In this document: one piece after another, positions 46,133 to 54,677 of the stretch
Layout of the letters: each line of letters opens with the position of its first letter
How positions within the stretch are numbered: position 1 is the first letter of the stretch
NCBI GenBank assembly: GCA_003987725.1
Contig: RXJH01000008.1
Span: forward strand, 186,001-250,000
Reading direction: 5' to 3'
DNA: 64,000 nucleotides
Origin: Hyphomicrobium sp.
GTDB taxonomy: Bacteria > Pseudomonadota > Alphaproteobacteria > Rhizobiales > Hyphomicrobiaceae
Translations under genes and position numbers: made by a program
Notes under the pieces: model-generated
Told to the model about the DNA's origin: nothing
The model's input: the letters and a program-made list of their open reading frames with translations, nothing else
Database searches by the model: none

Positions 46133-47014
46133 TTAACTTTTAGCGTCCTCGTTTGTGCACTTGTCGTCAATCGAATCAGCCCCGGCGGAGCCCTTCTCCC
46201 CGGGCTCGAACTGATATTTTCTGCCGCAAACCGTCACCTTCGGCGGCACATTGCGGGCCTCGAACAGGTCGTTTCCGGTCTTCAGACTTTTCCAGAAATC
46301 GATCGCCGGGCTGCTCGCGTGCTTCGCCATCTGTTCCGGTGTCATCCGGAACGGAAAGACTTGAACCTGAAAGCGTTTTTGCCCGCCGGAAAGGGCCCCG
46401 GTGACGAGCTTCCAGATTTCCTGCATCTGCGCGTTCGTCATCGCAAAGCAGCCGATCGACCCGCAACCACCGTGCACCATGATCAACGAGCCGGTCCGCC
46501 CGTGGGCCCGGTCGAAGGCATTCGGGAAGCCGAGATTGAACGAGCGATACCAGCGGCTGTTCGGATTGAGGGCCGAGGAATCGACCGTATAGAAACCTTC
46601 CGGCGCCTGCCGGTCGCCCTGTTGCAGCTTTGGTCCCAGAACGCCGGACCAGCGGCAGATCGGATACGTCGCGAAAAGTTGGAAAACACCATCGCGCTGC
46701 ATCCAGAGCTCGAGCTCGAACTCGCTCTTAAAGATCCGGATCAGCACTGGGGCGCCCTCGGCGACGCCGGCACTTTTGAGGCGGTCGGCATAGCTCGCGA
46801 GATCCGGCTCGCCCGGCATCGGCAGGCCGAAGCTCCATCGCATCAGGCGTTGGCTTCGCTCGTATTTGATCAGTGCGGCGTCACCACCCGGCAGCTTCGG
46901 CAGCCACACCGGGATGGAGATGAAGCCCACGACAGCAAGCGCCAGCAGAACTGCGCCGAAGCCCAGGATCCGTCCAATTCGGCCGCGTCGTGGCTGTAGC
47001 AACTTAGCACCCAC
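46133..47014 (-). CDS. YafK-type L,D-transpeptidase, copy 2
   Basis: This 293-aa protein starts at GTG 47014, with a weak ribosome site, so the start is tentative. One N-terminal membrane anchor (ILGFGAVLLALAVVGFISI) would place the catalytic domain in the periplasm. The catalytic motif is HGGCGSIGCFAMTNAQMQEI. The segment RQAPEGFYTV is shared with the other two copies. The C-terminal 40 residues are charged. The domain is about 50% identical by eye to copy 1 around the active site. Confidence 0.9.
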   Translation of the reverse strand: MGAKLLQPRRGRIGRILGFGAVLLALAVVGFISIPVWLPKLPGGDAALIKYERSQRLMRWSFGLPMPGEPDLASYADRLKSAGVAEGAPVLIRIFKSEFELELWMQRDGVFQLFATYPICRWSGVLGPKLQQGDRQAPEGFYTVDSSALNPNSRWYRSFNLGFPNAFDRAHGRTGSLIMVHGGCGSIGCFAMTNAQMQEIWKLVTGALSGGQKRFQVQVFPFRMTPEQMAKHASSPAIDFWKSLKTGNDLFEARNVPPKVTVCGRKYQFEPGEKGSAGADSIDDKCTNEDAKS

Positions 47015-47056
47015 TTATGTTGTGCGTTGTCATCGATCGGACCGTGTGCCGAAGGA

Positions 47057-47995
47057 TCAGTTCGCGTTCGCCATCGGCGAGGAAGCCGCCATCGACGATT
47101 GCGACCGCTGCTGCTTCGCGACCTTGATATCGGCAAGCGACGGTTCGCTGTCTGGATCCGTGATGCCCTTCAGCTTGTTGCCGCTGGCAACATCCATCTC
47201 AGCAGGCTCCGGTAGCGGCGTAAAGGCAGTGACGAAGGGCCGGTCGAACGCGGGGCAGCGTCCGCCAGGATCGGGACGGCTGCGCGGCACGGCATCGACG
47301 ACGTAGCGGCGTTCACAGACCGCGACGCTCGGCGGAATGCGATACTTCTCGAAGTAGTCGTAGCCCTGCTTCATGGTTTTCCAGAAGCCGTACCATTGGT
47401 TCGACTTTTCGCGCGCCATCCGGGCGTCCGTCATCCGGAACGGAAAAGCTTGCAACTGGAAGCTCGGCTGGCCCGCCTTCAGCGCTTCGCGGGTAAGGCC
47501 GTAGATCTCTTCCATCAGCGCGTCCGTCATCGCGTAGCAGCCGGCGGAGCGGCAGCTTCCGTGCACCATGACGGAATCACCCGTGCGGCCCCACGAGCGA
47601 TCGAAAGCGTTCGGATAGCCGAGATTGAACGACAGATAGTATTTCGAATTCGGATTCATCAGCGCGGGCGTAATGGAATAAAAGCCCTCCGGAGCCTGAC
47701 GGTCGCCCGTGCTTTGCTTGGGCCCGATCGCGCCCGACCAATTGCAGATGGGGTAGGTCCTGAAGTGATAGAAGCGCCCGTCGTCGCGCTGCTTCCAGAC
47801 TTCAAGCTCGGATTCTTCCTTGAAGACACGTACGAAAACCGGCGATCCCGGCTGCATGCCCTTTTTTGCGAGCAGCGCCAGCGCCTCCTTCGATAACGGC
47901 ACTTCAGAGGGCGGGGGAATGGTGGGCGCACTTGAGCACGCGGCGAGCATCGCCGCGGTAAATAAAACCATGAGCCGCACAGCAGCTCGTGTCAT
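47057..47995 (-). CDS. YafK-type L,D-transpeptidase lipoprotein, copy 3
   Basis: The protein is 312 aa from the ATG at 47995. The N-terminus is a lipoprotein signal with lipobox LAAC, so the enzyme is likely membrane-anchored by lipid, unlike its two neighbours. The catalytic motif is HGSCRSAGCYAMTDALMEEI; HGGC becomes HGSC, with the nucleophile kept. It is first of the three tandem copies, all minus strand with gaps of 42 and 109 bp. A Ser/Gln/Ala-rich tail follows the domain. Confidence 0.9.
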   Translation of the reverse strand: MTRAAVRLMVLFTAAMLAACSSAPTIPPPSEVPLSKEALALLAKKGMQPGSPVFVRVFKEESELEVWKQRDDGRFYHFRTYPICNWSGAIGPKQSTGDRQAPEGFYSITPALMNPNSKYYLSFNLGYPNAFDRSWGRTGDSVMVHGSCRSAGCYAMTDALMEEIYGLTREALKAGQPSFQLQAFPFRMTDARMAREKSNQWYGFWKTMKQGYDYFEKYRIPPSVAVCERRYVVDAVPRSRPDPGGRCPAFDRPFVTAFTPLPEPAEMDVASGNKLKGITDPDSEPSLADIKVAKQQRSQSSMAASSPMANAN

Positions 47996-48173
47996 CGAGC
48001 CAATGCTGGTTCCCACCAATGCGCCCCTCACGTCGCGAACGAATTCCCCGTGCCGCGGGTCGGCGGACTGTTAACACAACGAACTCAAACGATTACTGAA
48101 ATCGGCAGACGGCCGAGTCAATTCAAGTATCGTGTGCAAATACGGCATCACGGTGTGCCGCCACTTGAGGCGA

Positions 48174-49139
48174 TCAGCGCCCGATCGACAAAAACCGGTC
48201 GTGACGCTGAGCCCGGATGTCGTCGGGCGACTTGCCGTCAAACTCCGCAAGCATGCGGGCAATCGCGTTACCCGTCGCGATAATCACTGATTCGCGGTCG
48301 CGATGCGCGCCGCCGGTCGGCTCTTTCACGATCGCGTCGATGACCCCGAGCTGATCGAGATCCTGCGCCGTGATCTTCATATTCGTGGCGGCTTCTTCTT
48401 TCTTGTTGCTGTCCCGCCAGATGATGGATGCAGCGCCTTCGGGCGAGATGACCGAGTAGATGGCGTGTTCGAGCATAAGGATGCGGTTCGCCGTCGCGAT
48501 GGCGATTGCGCCGCCCGAGCCGCCCTCGCCGACGATGACCGTGACGATCGGAACGCCGAGCCTGAGGCAGCACTCCGTCGACCGTGCGATGGCTTCCGCC
48601 TGGCCGCGTTCCTCCGCCCCGATCCCCGGATAGGCGCCGGGCGTGTCGACGAACGTGATGATCGGCAGATTGAAGCGGTCGGCCATCTCCATCAGGCGCA
48701 CGGCCTTGCGGTAGCCTTCAGGGCGCGCCATGCCGAAATTGTGCCGGATGCGCTGTTCGGTGTCGGCGCCCTTCTCGTGTCCGAGCACCAGGACGGAGCG
48801 GTTGCGGAATCGGCCGATGCCGCCGACGATCGCTTCGTCCTCTGCGAAATACCGGTCTCCTGCGAGCGGCGTGAACTCTTCGATCAGGCCGCCGATGAAG
48901 TCGAGCGCGTGCGGCCGTTCCGGATGCCGCGCGACAAGCGTCTTTTGCCAAGGTGTCAGCTTCGCATAGGTATCGGCCAGAGCGGCCTTCGCCTTCTGCT
49001 CGAGCTTGGTGATCTCGTCGGCGATGTGCGGACCTTTGCCTTCGGTCTGCATGGCCTTGAGCTCGGCAACCTTGTTCTCGAGCTCGAGGATCGGCTTTTC
49101 GAAATCAAGATAGGTACGCAATGCGGTCGTAGCGTTCAC
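48174..49139 (-). CDS. accA: Acetyl-CoA carboxylase carboxyltransferase alpha subunit
   Basis: The protein is 321 aa from a GTG at 49139, chosen because family members begin a few residues before [12 protein letters not shown] and because AGGAAAG lies upstream. With AccD it transfers CO2 from carboxybiotin to acetyl-CoA, making malonyl-CoA. Conserved segments include [37 protein letters not shown] and [27 protein letters not shown] (described). Length and content are normal. It depends on biotin, made by the operon 15 kb away. Confidence 0.96.
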   Translation of the reverse strand: MNATTALRTYLDFEKPILELENKVAELKAMQTEGKGPHIADEITKLEQKAKAALADTYAKLTPWQKTLVARHPERPHALDFIGGLIEEFTPLAGDRYFAEDEAIVGGIGRFRNRSVLVLGHEKGADTEQRIRHNFGMARPEGYRKAVRLMEMADRFNLPIITFVDTPGAYPGIGAEERGQAEAIARSTECCLRLGVPIVTVIVGEGGSGGAIAIATANRILMLEHAIYSVISPEGAASIIWRDSNKKEEAATNMKITAQDLDQLGVIDAIVKEPTGGAHRDRESVIIATGNAIARMLAEFDGKSPDDIRAQRHDRFLSIGR

Positions 49140-49282
49140 GGAACTTTGGCTTTCCTGATTGTGCAACTGAAGCGTGCGGCAAGCGCTTTTTTCACGCGCG
49201 ACATTCGCCACGGCTGGCCGCGGGTGTCAAGGCGTCAGACTTTGCCCGGCCCACTTCTGGCCTGTGAGGCCCCTCACAATGT

Positions 49283-50821
49283 TTAACTTTCGCCTTCCGA
49301 GAGCCGTTTAACCGTCGGTGCAATCGCAAACATCAGCGCCGCAGCGACGGCGACGAGCCCGGCTTGCGCCAGGAATGACAGGGCCAGCGCATCGGGATCG
49401 TTGGCCGTGAATGCGCCGCCGATGTCGCCGGCGAGCTTGTCTCCAAACGCCATCGCCAGGAACCAGAGCCCCAAAACCTGGCCCGACATCCTCTGCGGCG
49501 CGATGCGCGTCATCGTCGAAAGCCCGACCGGGCTCAGCATCAGTTCGCCGACGGTGAACAGGAAGTAGAGCCCGACCAGCCAAAGCGGCGAGACCCGTCC
49601 GTCCGCTGCGTAGCTGGCGGCCGGAACCATCAGCAGAAACGATGACGCGAGGAACACGAGACCGAGCCCGAACTTGACAGGCGAAGACGGCTGCTGCTTG
49701 CCGAGCTTCATCCACAGCATCGCCGCGATGGGCGTCAGCAGGATGACGAAGATAGGATTGGCGGACTGATACCACGATGACGGGAAGGAAACCCCCAGGA
49801 CCTCGTTGCGCGTCAGCGACTCGGCAAAAAGCGATAGCGACGTGCCTGACTGTTCGAAGATCGCCCAGAAGATCATCGCCGCGAGAAAGTATACGCCGAC
49901 GGCGGCCATGCGTCGCGCATCGGGGGTCTGGCGCGTCGCTCCATAAGCGATCCCCATCAGCGGCAAGACGATGAAAAGCCAGCGCAGCCAGTGGAATCCA
50001 TCGACGTCGGCGAGCAAGGCAAGGCCGAGAAGAGACAGCGAGCCGACGCCGACGAACAGGCCCTGACGGACAACCGATGATGTTGATTCGGGGCCGGTGA
50101 CGTCGGGATCTTTGAGGTCGCGCATTTTCCGGAAGAAAAGCAAAGTCGAAAACGTCATCCCCACGCCGGCAGCCGCGAAGCCCCAGTGCCAGCTCGCATT
50201 TGGATCGAAGCCGGCGTCGGCGAGCCAACCCTTGAAGATGCTGCTCTGCGCGAGAAATCCTGTCACCAGCGGCGCTAAAAAAGCCCCGAGGTTGATGCCC
50301 ATGTAGAAGAGCGAGAATCCGGCATCGCGCCGCGAGTCGTCCTTCGAATAGAGTGCACCGACGAGAGCTGAGATGTTCGGCTTGAAAAGGCCCGTGCCAA
50401 TCGCGATCAGCGCGAGGCCGAGGTAGAATGTCTCGGCGGATGGCCAGGCCAGCGCGTAGTGCCCGCAGGCAATCGTCGCCCCGCCGATAAGCACGCTCCG
50501 TTTTGCTCCGAGCAGCCGGTCCGCAATGAAACCTCCCGGCAGCGCGAGAAGATAAACTGCCATCCCGTAGGTGCCGTAGATGCTGCCCGCAGTCGGCGTC
50601 GCAAAGCCGAGACCGCCCTGCGTGACCGGCGCCACCATGAACAGCACCAGGAGCGCCCGCATGCCGTAAAACGAAAAGCGCTCCCAAAGCTCGGCAAAGT
50701 AGAGAGTTGAAAGCCCACGCGGCTGTGATGCGAAGCCGAGCCAGGAGGTGCGAGGTTCCGCTACGACGGAAGCCGTGTAGCCCGTTGCAGAAACCTCCTG
50801 GCCTCTTCGCGAAGGCATCAT
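49283..50821 (-). CDS. POT family proton-coupled peptide transporter
   Basis: The 512-aa MFS-fold transporter has the POT signature ELWERFSFYGMRALLVLFM in TM1 (residues ~45-63), where the ExxER proton motif is complete. The PTR2 motif FSLFYMGINLGAFLAPLVTG lies in TM5, and there are about 14 hydrophobic helices. Substrates are di- and tripeptides. The start codon overlaps the stop of the PNPOx-like gene (ATGA), so the two are co-expressed. Confidence 0.95.
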   Translation of the reverse strand: MMPSRRGQEVSATGYTASVVAEPRTSWLGFASQPRGLSTLYFAELWERFSFYGMRALLVLFMVAPVTQGGLGFATPTAGSIYGTYGMAVYLLALPGGFIADRLLGAKRSVLIGGATIACGHYALAWPSAETFYLGLALIAIGTGLFKPNISALVGALYSKDDSRRDAGFSLFYMGINLGAFLAPLVTGFLAQSSIFKGWLADAGFDPNASWHWGFAAAGVGMTFSTLLFFRKMRDLKDPDVTGPESTSSVVRQGLFVGVGSLSLLGLALLADVDGFHWLRWLFIVLPLMGIAYGATRQTPDARRMAAVGVYFLAAMIFWAIFEQSGTSLSLFAESLTRNEVLGVSFPSSWYQSANPIFVILLTPIAAMLWMKLGKQQPSSPVKFGLGLVFLASSFLLMVPAASYAADGRVSPLWLVGLYFLFTVGELMLSPVGLSTMTRIAPQRMSGQVLGLWFLAMAFGDKLAGDIGGAFTANDPDALALSFLAQAGLVAVAAALMFAIAPTVKRLSEGES

Positions 50822-51483
50822 GCGCCCTTGTCGCCGGTCATGACTTTACCCATCCACTCGTCGATGGTCGTCGTTCCAAGTTCCTCGACTTTGCTCCGCT
50901 CGTAGGGACGAAGCACATCTTGCATCGCGTCGATGCGCTTCCACTCGCAAAATGGCGTTTCCGCTTCGACGCCCGGCGCATAACGCGAAGCTTCGACCTT
51001 GCTATGACGGTGCACATAGCGTGGACAATTCATCCAGACTTCGTGAATGCTCACCTTCACCGCCATCTCGGCTTCCTTGAAGCCCTCGAGCTCGGATCCG
51101 CTGACGATGAGTTCGGCGCGGCCCTGCGCGCGCAAACGGAACGGCCTCTCGAAGTCGATGAACAGCATGCCGATCTCGGGGTTGCCTGAGATATTGCCCA
51201 TCGACAGATACATTCCGTTTCCATCGTAGCTCGGAAAGAGCAGCGTGTGAGCATCAAGCACCTTGATGAAGCCGGGTGCGCCGCCCTTGTACGAGACCGT
51301 CGGACGGCCGCGATCGTCGATTGTCGTCAGGAAGAACATGTCTCGGCTTTCGATGAAAGCCTTTGCACTGTCGTCGATCTCGGGCTTGAGGGCAACCGCC
51401 TCGACTCTATCCGCCATCGCACGCGTGTCGAAAGCCATTTGCATGGCGCGATGGATGTCTCCGTATAGGCGGCTCATCGGCAT
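50818..51483 (-). CDS. PNPOx-like FMN-binding split-barrel protein
   Basis: This pyridoxamine 5'-phosphate oxidase-fold protein is ~221 aa from an ATG with GGGA upstream. The flavin-binding strand pattern is FLTTIDDRGRPTVSYKGGAPGFIKVLD, followed by NISGNPEIGMLFIDF. The C-terminal segment CPRYVHRHSKVEASRY is typical of a broad group of uncharacterised flavoproteins. It is not the housekeeping PdxH. It is coupled to the peptide transporter gene downstream. Confidence 0.85.
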   Translation of the reverse strand: MPMSRLYGDIHRAMQMAFDTRAMADRVEAVALKPEIDDSAKAFIESRDMFFLTTIDDRGRPTVSYKGGAPGFIKVLDAHTLLFPSYDGNGMYLSMGNISGNPEIGMLFIDFERPFRLRAQGRAELIVSGSELEGFKEAEMAVKVSIHEVWMNCPRYVHRHSKVEASRYAPGVEAETPFCEWKRIDAMQDVLRPYERSKVEELGTTTIDEWMGKVMTGDKGA

Positions 51484-51529
51484 ATTCCCTTCATTTGCAA
51501 GCACCGTCGCAACGATGGCGGGCGTTTGT

Positions 51530-52462
51530 TCAGGTCTTGTTTTTGGCGAGCGGATGATGGGCGTTGACGAGCGCCTTCAGCCGCTCCTGCAGCACATGCG
51601 TATAAATCTCCGTCGTTGAAATGTCAGCATGGCCGAGGAGCTGCTGTACGGCTCTGAGGTCTGCGCCACGGTCGAGAAGATGACTGGCGAACGCGTGGCG
51701 CAACACGTGCGGTGACACGCGCTCGGGCGCGATTCCCGCGGCTTCGGCGATGCTTTTGAGATCCTGCGCGAAGCCTTGCCGGGTCACGTGGCCAAGCGCC
51801 GACTTCGAAGGAAATAGCCACTCGGAGTTATCGAAGCGTCCGGACACATCGAGGAAGGCATCGAGCGCTGCGCGCGCTGTTGCGTTGAGTGGAACAAGCC
51901 GCTCGCGGCCGCCCTTGCCCTTAATCGTAAGAACGCGTTCGTCGCCACGTAAGACGCTGCGCGGCAGCCCGACGAGTTCGGAAACGCGCATGCCGGTCGC
52001 GTAGAGAATTTCGAGAAGACAGTGAAAGCGCAAGGCACGAAAAAGCGCGCGGCCTTCCTGGCCCTCGCACTGGCCTTGTGAAACGGTCAACAGCCGGTCC
52101 ACCTCGGCAATGCTCAGAACTTTCGGAAGCGCCCGCTGCTTCTTCGGCCCCTGCAAGCCGGCAGTTGGATCGAGCGCGATCAAATCCTCCGCGAGCAGGA
52201 ACCGGAAGTATTGCTTGATGGCCGAAAGCCGCCGTGCGCGCGACGTCGGCGCCTGCCCCTCGCTCGCGAGGAACCCGAGATAAGCCTGCACGTCGGCCGG
52301 CTTGGCCTCGGGCGCCGCTATTCCTCGATCTGACAAAAAGCTGGCGAAGTTTTCGAGGTCGGCGGTGTAAGCGTCGACGGTGTTTGCCGAAGCGCCGCGC
52401 TCGGCCGTGAGCATCGCAAGAAAATCCGCAAGTTGGCCATCGCGTTCGGCGATTGCCGTCAT
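51530..52462 (-). CDS. xerD: Site-specific tyrosine recombinase XerD
   Basis: The protein is 310 aa from the ATG at 52462. The N-terminal SAM-like core-binding domain (~1-95) includes LADFLAMLTAERGASANTVDAYTADL. The catalytic residues are visible: Arg in ATGMRVSELVGL, Lys in TIKGKGGRERLVPL, His-x-x-Arg in HVLRHAFASHLL, and His and Tyr in LGHADISTTEIYTHV. It resolves chromosome dimers with XerC at dif. It follows the 627-aa unknown by 8 bp. Confidence 0.94.
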   Translation of the reverse strand: MTAIAERDGQLADFLAMLTAERGASANTVDAYTADLENFASFLSDRGIAAPEAKPADVQAYLGFLASEGQAPTSRARRLSAIKQYFRFLLAEDLIALDPTAGLQGPKKQRALPKVLSIAEVDRLLTVSQGQCEGQEGRALFRALRFHCLLEILYATGMRVSELVGLPRSVLRGDERVLTIKGKGGRERLVPLNATARAALDAFLDVSGRFDNSEWLFPSKSALGHVTRQGFAQDLKSIAEAAGIAPERVSPHVLRHAFASHLLDRGADLRAVQQLLGHADISTTEIYTHVLQERLKALVNAHHPLAKNKT

Positions 52463-52470
52463 AGAGCCCC

Positions 52471-54354
52471 TCAATTCGTTTCCGTGTGCGGCCACGAAGG
52501 AAGCAGCGCCTCAAGTCCTAGGCGCCGCGCATCGGCTTCGAGCCCGGCGCGTTTCAATGCGCGAATGCTGTCGCCGAGAGCGATGAGGTTGGCGTCCTGC
52601 GCCCCGTTCGGTCCAAGCGCCTTCATGACCAGAAGGACGCTATGGCCGAACTCCTGCTTTTTTGATGCAACTTGTAATTCGGTGAGCACGCCAGTCTCCG
52701 GCAGATAGCCGGACGTTGGCTGCGGCGATCTGTTTGCGGCATCCCAGAGCGGAATGGGAACGAGATAATCGAGCGCTTCGAGAACCGTCGTCAGGCGATA
52801 AAGCGCAGCCGCAGGGAAACGGCCATTCGATACGTAGCTTTCGAGCACGGAAAAGCTCTTGCCCCGGTCCGGCTCATTGGCGTCGGCGATATCGATGAGC
52901 GCGCGCCAATGCCCGAGGCCGGGCCCGCCGCCCTGATCGGCAACTCCGATCCAATCGCGCGCCATGCCGAACTTGCCCGATGCCAAGCCGATTTCAACGC
53001 CCGTTTCGGCAAACCATACGATCTCTGGTGCGGGCTGCAGCTGTGATGCGGCCGGTGCAATCATTTGCGCGCCGATCATGCCGAGACCTTCACGCTTGGT
53101 GTCATCGAGGAACGCCCGGATCAGCCGCGCCTTGCGCATCGGCGTGCGCTCATCCTCGGCCGCTCTGAAGAGCGCCGCGCGGCGGGCAACGCCCTGCGGC
53201 CCGCGTCCGGCCAGGAGATCGTCGGTCGGAACTTGCTCTGCGTTGACATGATAAATGCCCGCGAGTGCTTCCGGCGAAAGCGCGTTCAATCGCGCGGCCG
53301 CTTCCGTCGCGGGCAGGCCAAGATCAACGGGCGTGGAATGATCGGTTGCGAGCGCGACGAGCAACGCTGGTTCGCCCTTCTCCAAAACGGTCTTGTGAGG
53401 CAGTCCGCCGACTTTCTCCGCGATCCGGTAGTCGAGCAGGGTAATCTGCTTCACCGGCGAATAGTGAGGCTTGGAATTGATCGCGAGAGCGTCGAGCGCC
53501 TCGAGACCGGGAGACGTTTCGACACCTTCCTCGCGCGCCAGATCAGCGGCAAGGCCGGCCGATGATTTGTCGTCCTGCACCGCTGAGCAATAGCCGGCCA
53601 TCAAGATCGACTGACCCTTGAGACGCGCTGGGATGCTGCCCTTGAGCGATGCCGATCGTGCGATGAGTTCGCAGGCCTTGTCCGAGTGTCCCGAGGCAAG
53701 TTCGTTGCGGGCTTCGAGCGTGAGGAGCAGCGCATTTTCGCCGCCCGTCTGCTTGGCGATTTCGGCTGCCGCCTCCCGCGCCATTCCCGAGCGGTAAAGC
53801 GCCTCGAGCCGGAGTGCTGCGAAATCCGCACTCGACGCGCCGGGCGAAGGTGTCGTGATGAGCCGTTTCCAGAGGCCATGAAGCACAGGCGAACGCGGCG
53901 GAATCTCAATCGTGCTAATCAGCTTTTCGAGCCCATTGACGTCCAAGCCACCCCAAAGTTCATAAGGCAGTCCGGAACCGTCGCCGGACATGACGGGCGC
54001 AAGATCATCCTTTTCGATGCCGGGGAGTATGGCGCCGCGCACCACGCCGTTCTGCGGGTCGGACCGGCTGCCGCGACCAGGATCCGGCTGGACCGCGCTA
54101 TCCGGGTTCGGCTGCCCCCATGTGGCGCTGCCGCTGGAACTGCCCGATGGGCCGTCCAACGGCTGCAGATAGGTGCGCTGCTCGGCTGGAGGCGAATAGG
54201 CGTCGTTGCGTGAGGCCTTCTTCTTGGCGGGCGCCGAGGCTGGCGCATCTTGGGCGACGGCGGGAGCCAGAGCCGCCCCAATCGAAAGGAGCGCGAGCAC
54301 GGCGATGCCCCCGGCGGCCGCTAGTCGTCTTCGGTGTGCATACACCATCGCCAT
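52471..54354 (-). CDS. Large exported protein of unknown function
   Basis: The 627-aa protein has a signal peptide over ~1-35 (Arg-rich start, then GGIAVLALLSIGAALAPAVAQ). A Pro/Ser/Gly-rich, probably disordered stretch covers ~36-105. The rest is Ala/Leu-rich and mostly helical, resembling a solenoid of TPR-like helices (for example ALLLTLEARNELASGHSDKACELI). No catalytic motif is visible. It sits between a 47-aa membrane protein and xerD in one minus-strand operon, an arrangement found in related bacteria. I do not know its function. Confidence 0.85.
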   Translation of the reverse strand: MAMVYAHRRRLAAAGGIAVLALLSIGAALAPAVAQDAPASAPAKKKASRNDAYSPPAEQRTYLQPLDGPSGSSSGSATWGQPNPDSAVQPDPGRGSRSDPQNGVVRGAILPGIEKDDLAPVMSGDGSGLPYELWGGLDVNGLEKLISTIEIPPRSPVLHGLWKRLITTPSPGASSADFAALRLEALYRSGMAREAAAEIAKQTGGENALLLTLEARNELASGHSDKACELIARSASLKGSIPARLKGQSILMAGYCSAVQDDKSSAGLAADLAREEGVETSPGLEALDALAINSKPHYSPVKQITLLDYRIAEKVGGLPHKTVLEKGEPALLVALATDHSTPVDLGLPATEAAARLNALSPEALAGIYHVNAEQVPTDDLLAGRGPQGVARRAALFRAAEDERTPMRKARLIRAFLDDTKREGLGMIGAQMIAPAASQLQPAPEIVWFAETGVEIGLASGKFGMARDWIGVADQGGGPGLGHWRALIDIADANEPDRGKSFSVLESYVSNGRFPAAALYRLTTVLEALDYLVPIPLWDAANRSPQPTSGYLPETGVLTELQVASKKQEFGHSVLLVMKALGPNGAQDANLIALGDSIRALKRAGLEADARRLGLEALLPSWPHTETN

Positions 54355-54498
54355 TCACCGCCGGATTTTGATATTCTGCACGGGCTTGCTGATGGTCTGC
54401 TGCTCGGGCTCGAAGCGGGTCGCCAGCACATACAGCCCCCCGAGAACCAGCGCCGATAGCGCGCAAAGCACCAATAAAAGCCGGAAAAGGCTCGGCAT
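54355..54498 (-). CDS. 47-aa single-pass membrane protein
   Basis: The small gene starts at an ATG (54498) preceded by AGAGAGAA. It encodes a 47-aa protein with one hydrophobic helix (LFRLLLVLCALSALVLGGLY) and a charged tail with EPEQQTISKPV and a final KIRR. Its stop codon is immediately followed by the start codon of the 627-aa gene, which strongly suggests a real, co-translated gene. Similar short membrane proteins occur at this place in related genomes, as I recall, without known function. Confidence 0.75.
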   Translation of the reverse strand: MPSLFRLLLVLCALSALVLGGLYVLATRFEPEQQTISKPVQNIKIRR

Positions 54499-54677
54499 TT
54501 CTCTCTGTTCCGTCCCCGGCCGCTAGGTGAACATCTTTGAAGGCGTGATTATGACTCAAAGTGGTATTTTGCCGAAGAAAGTCTCCGTCGATCTGCAAGA
54601 AGGTTTGGGTCTGCTGTGACTTACAGGTAAGTTTCCAATTTGCGAACGTATTTGGTTCGTGGCATGACGGCGCCGAA
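54499..54677. promoter_or_regulatory. Divergent region upstream of aroKB
   Basis: This 179-bp region lies between the small membrane protein gene and the aroK-aroB fusion and must hold both promoters. No clear box pair was picked out. Confidence 0.45.

Noticed and set aside
48303-49286. 327-codon open frame on the plus strand
   Set aside because: It is antisense to accA and has no domain.
49308-50687. 459-codon open frame on the minus strand
   Set aside because: It is the same strand as the POT transporter in another frame, and Arg/Gly/Ala-rich without membrane helices.
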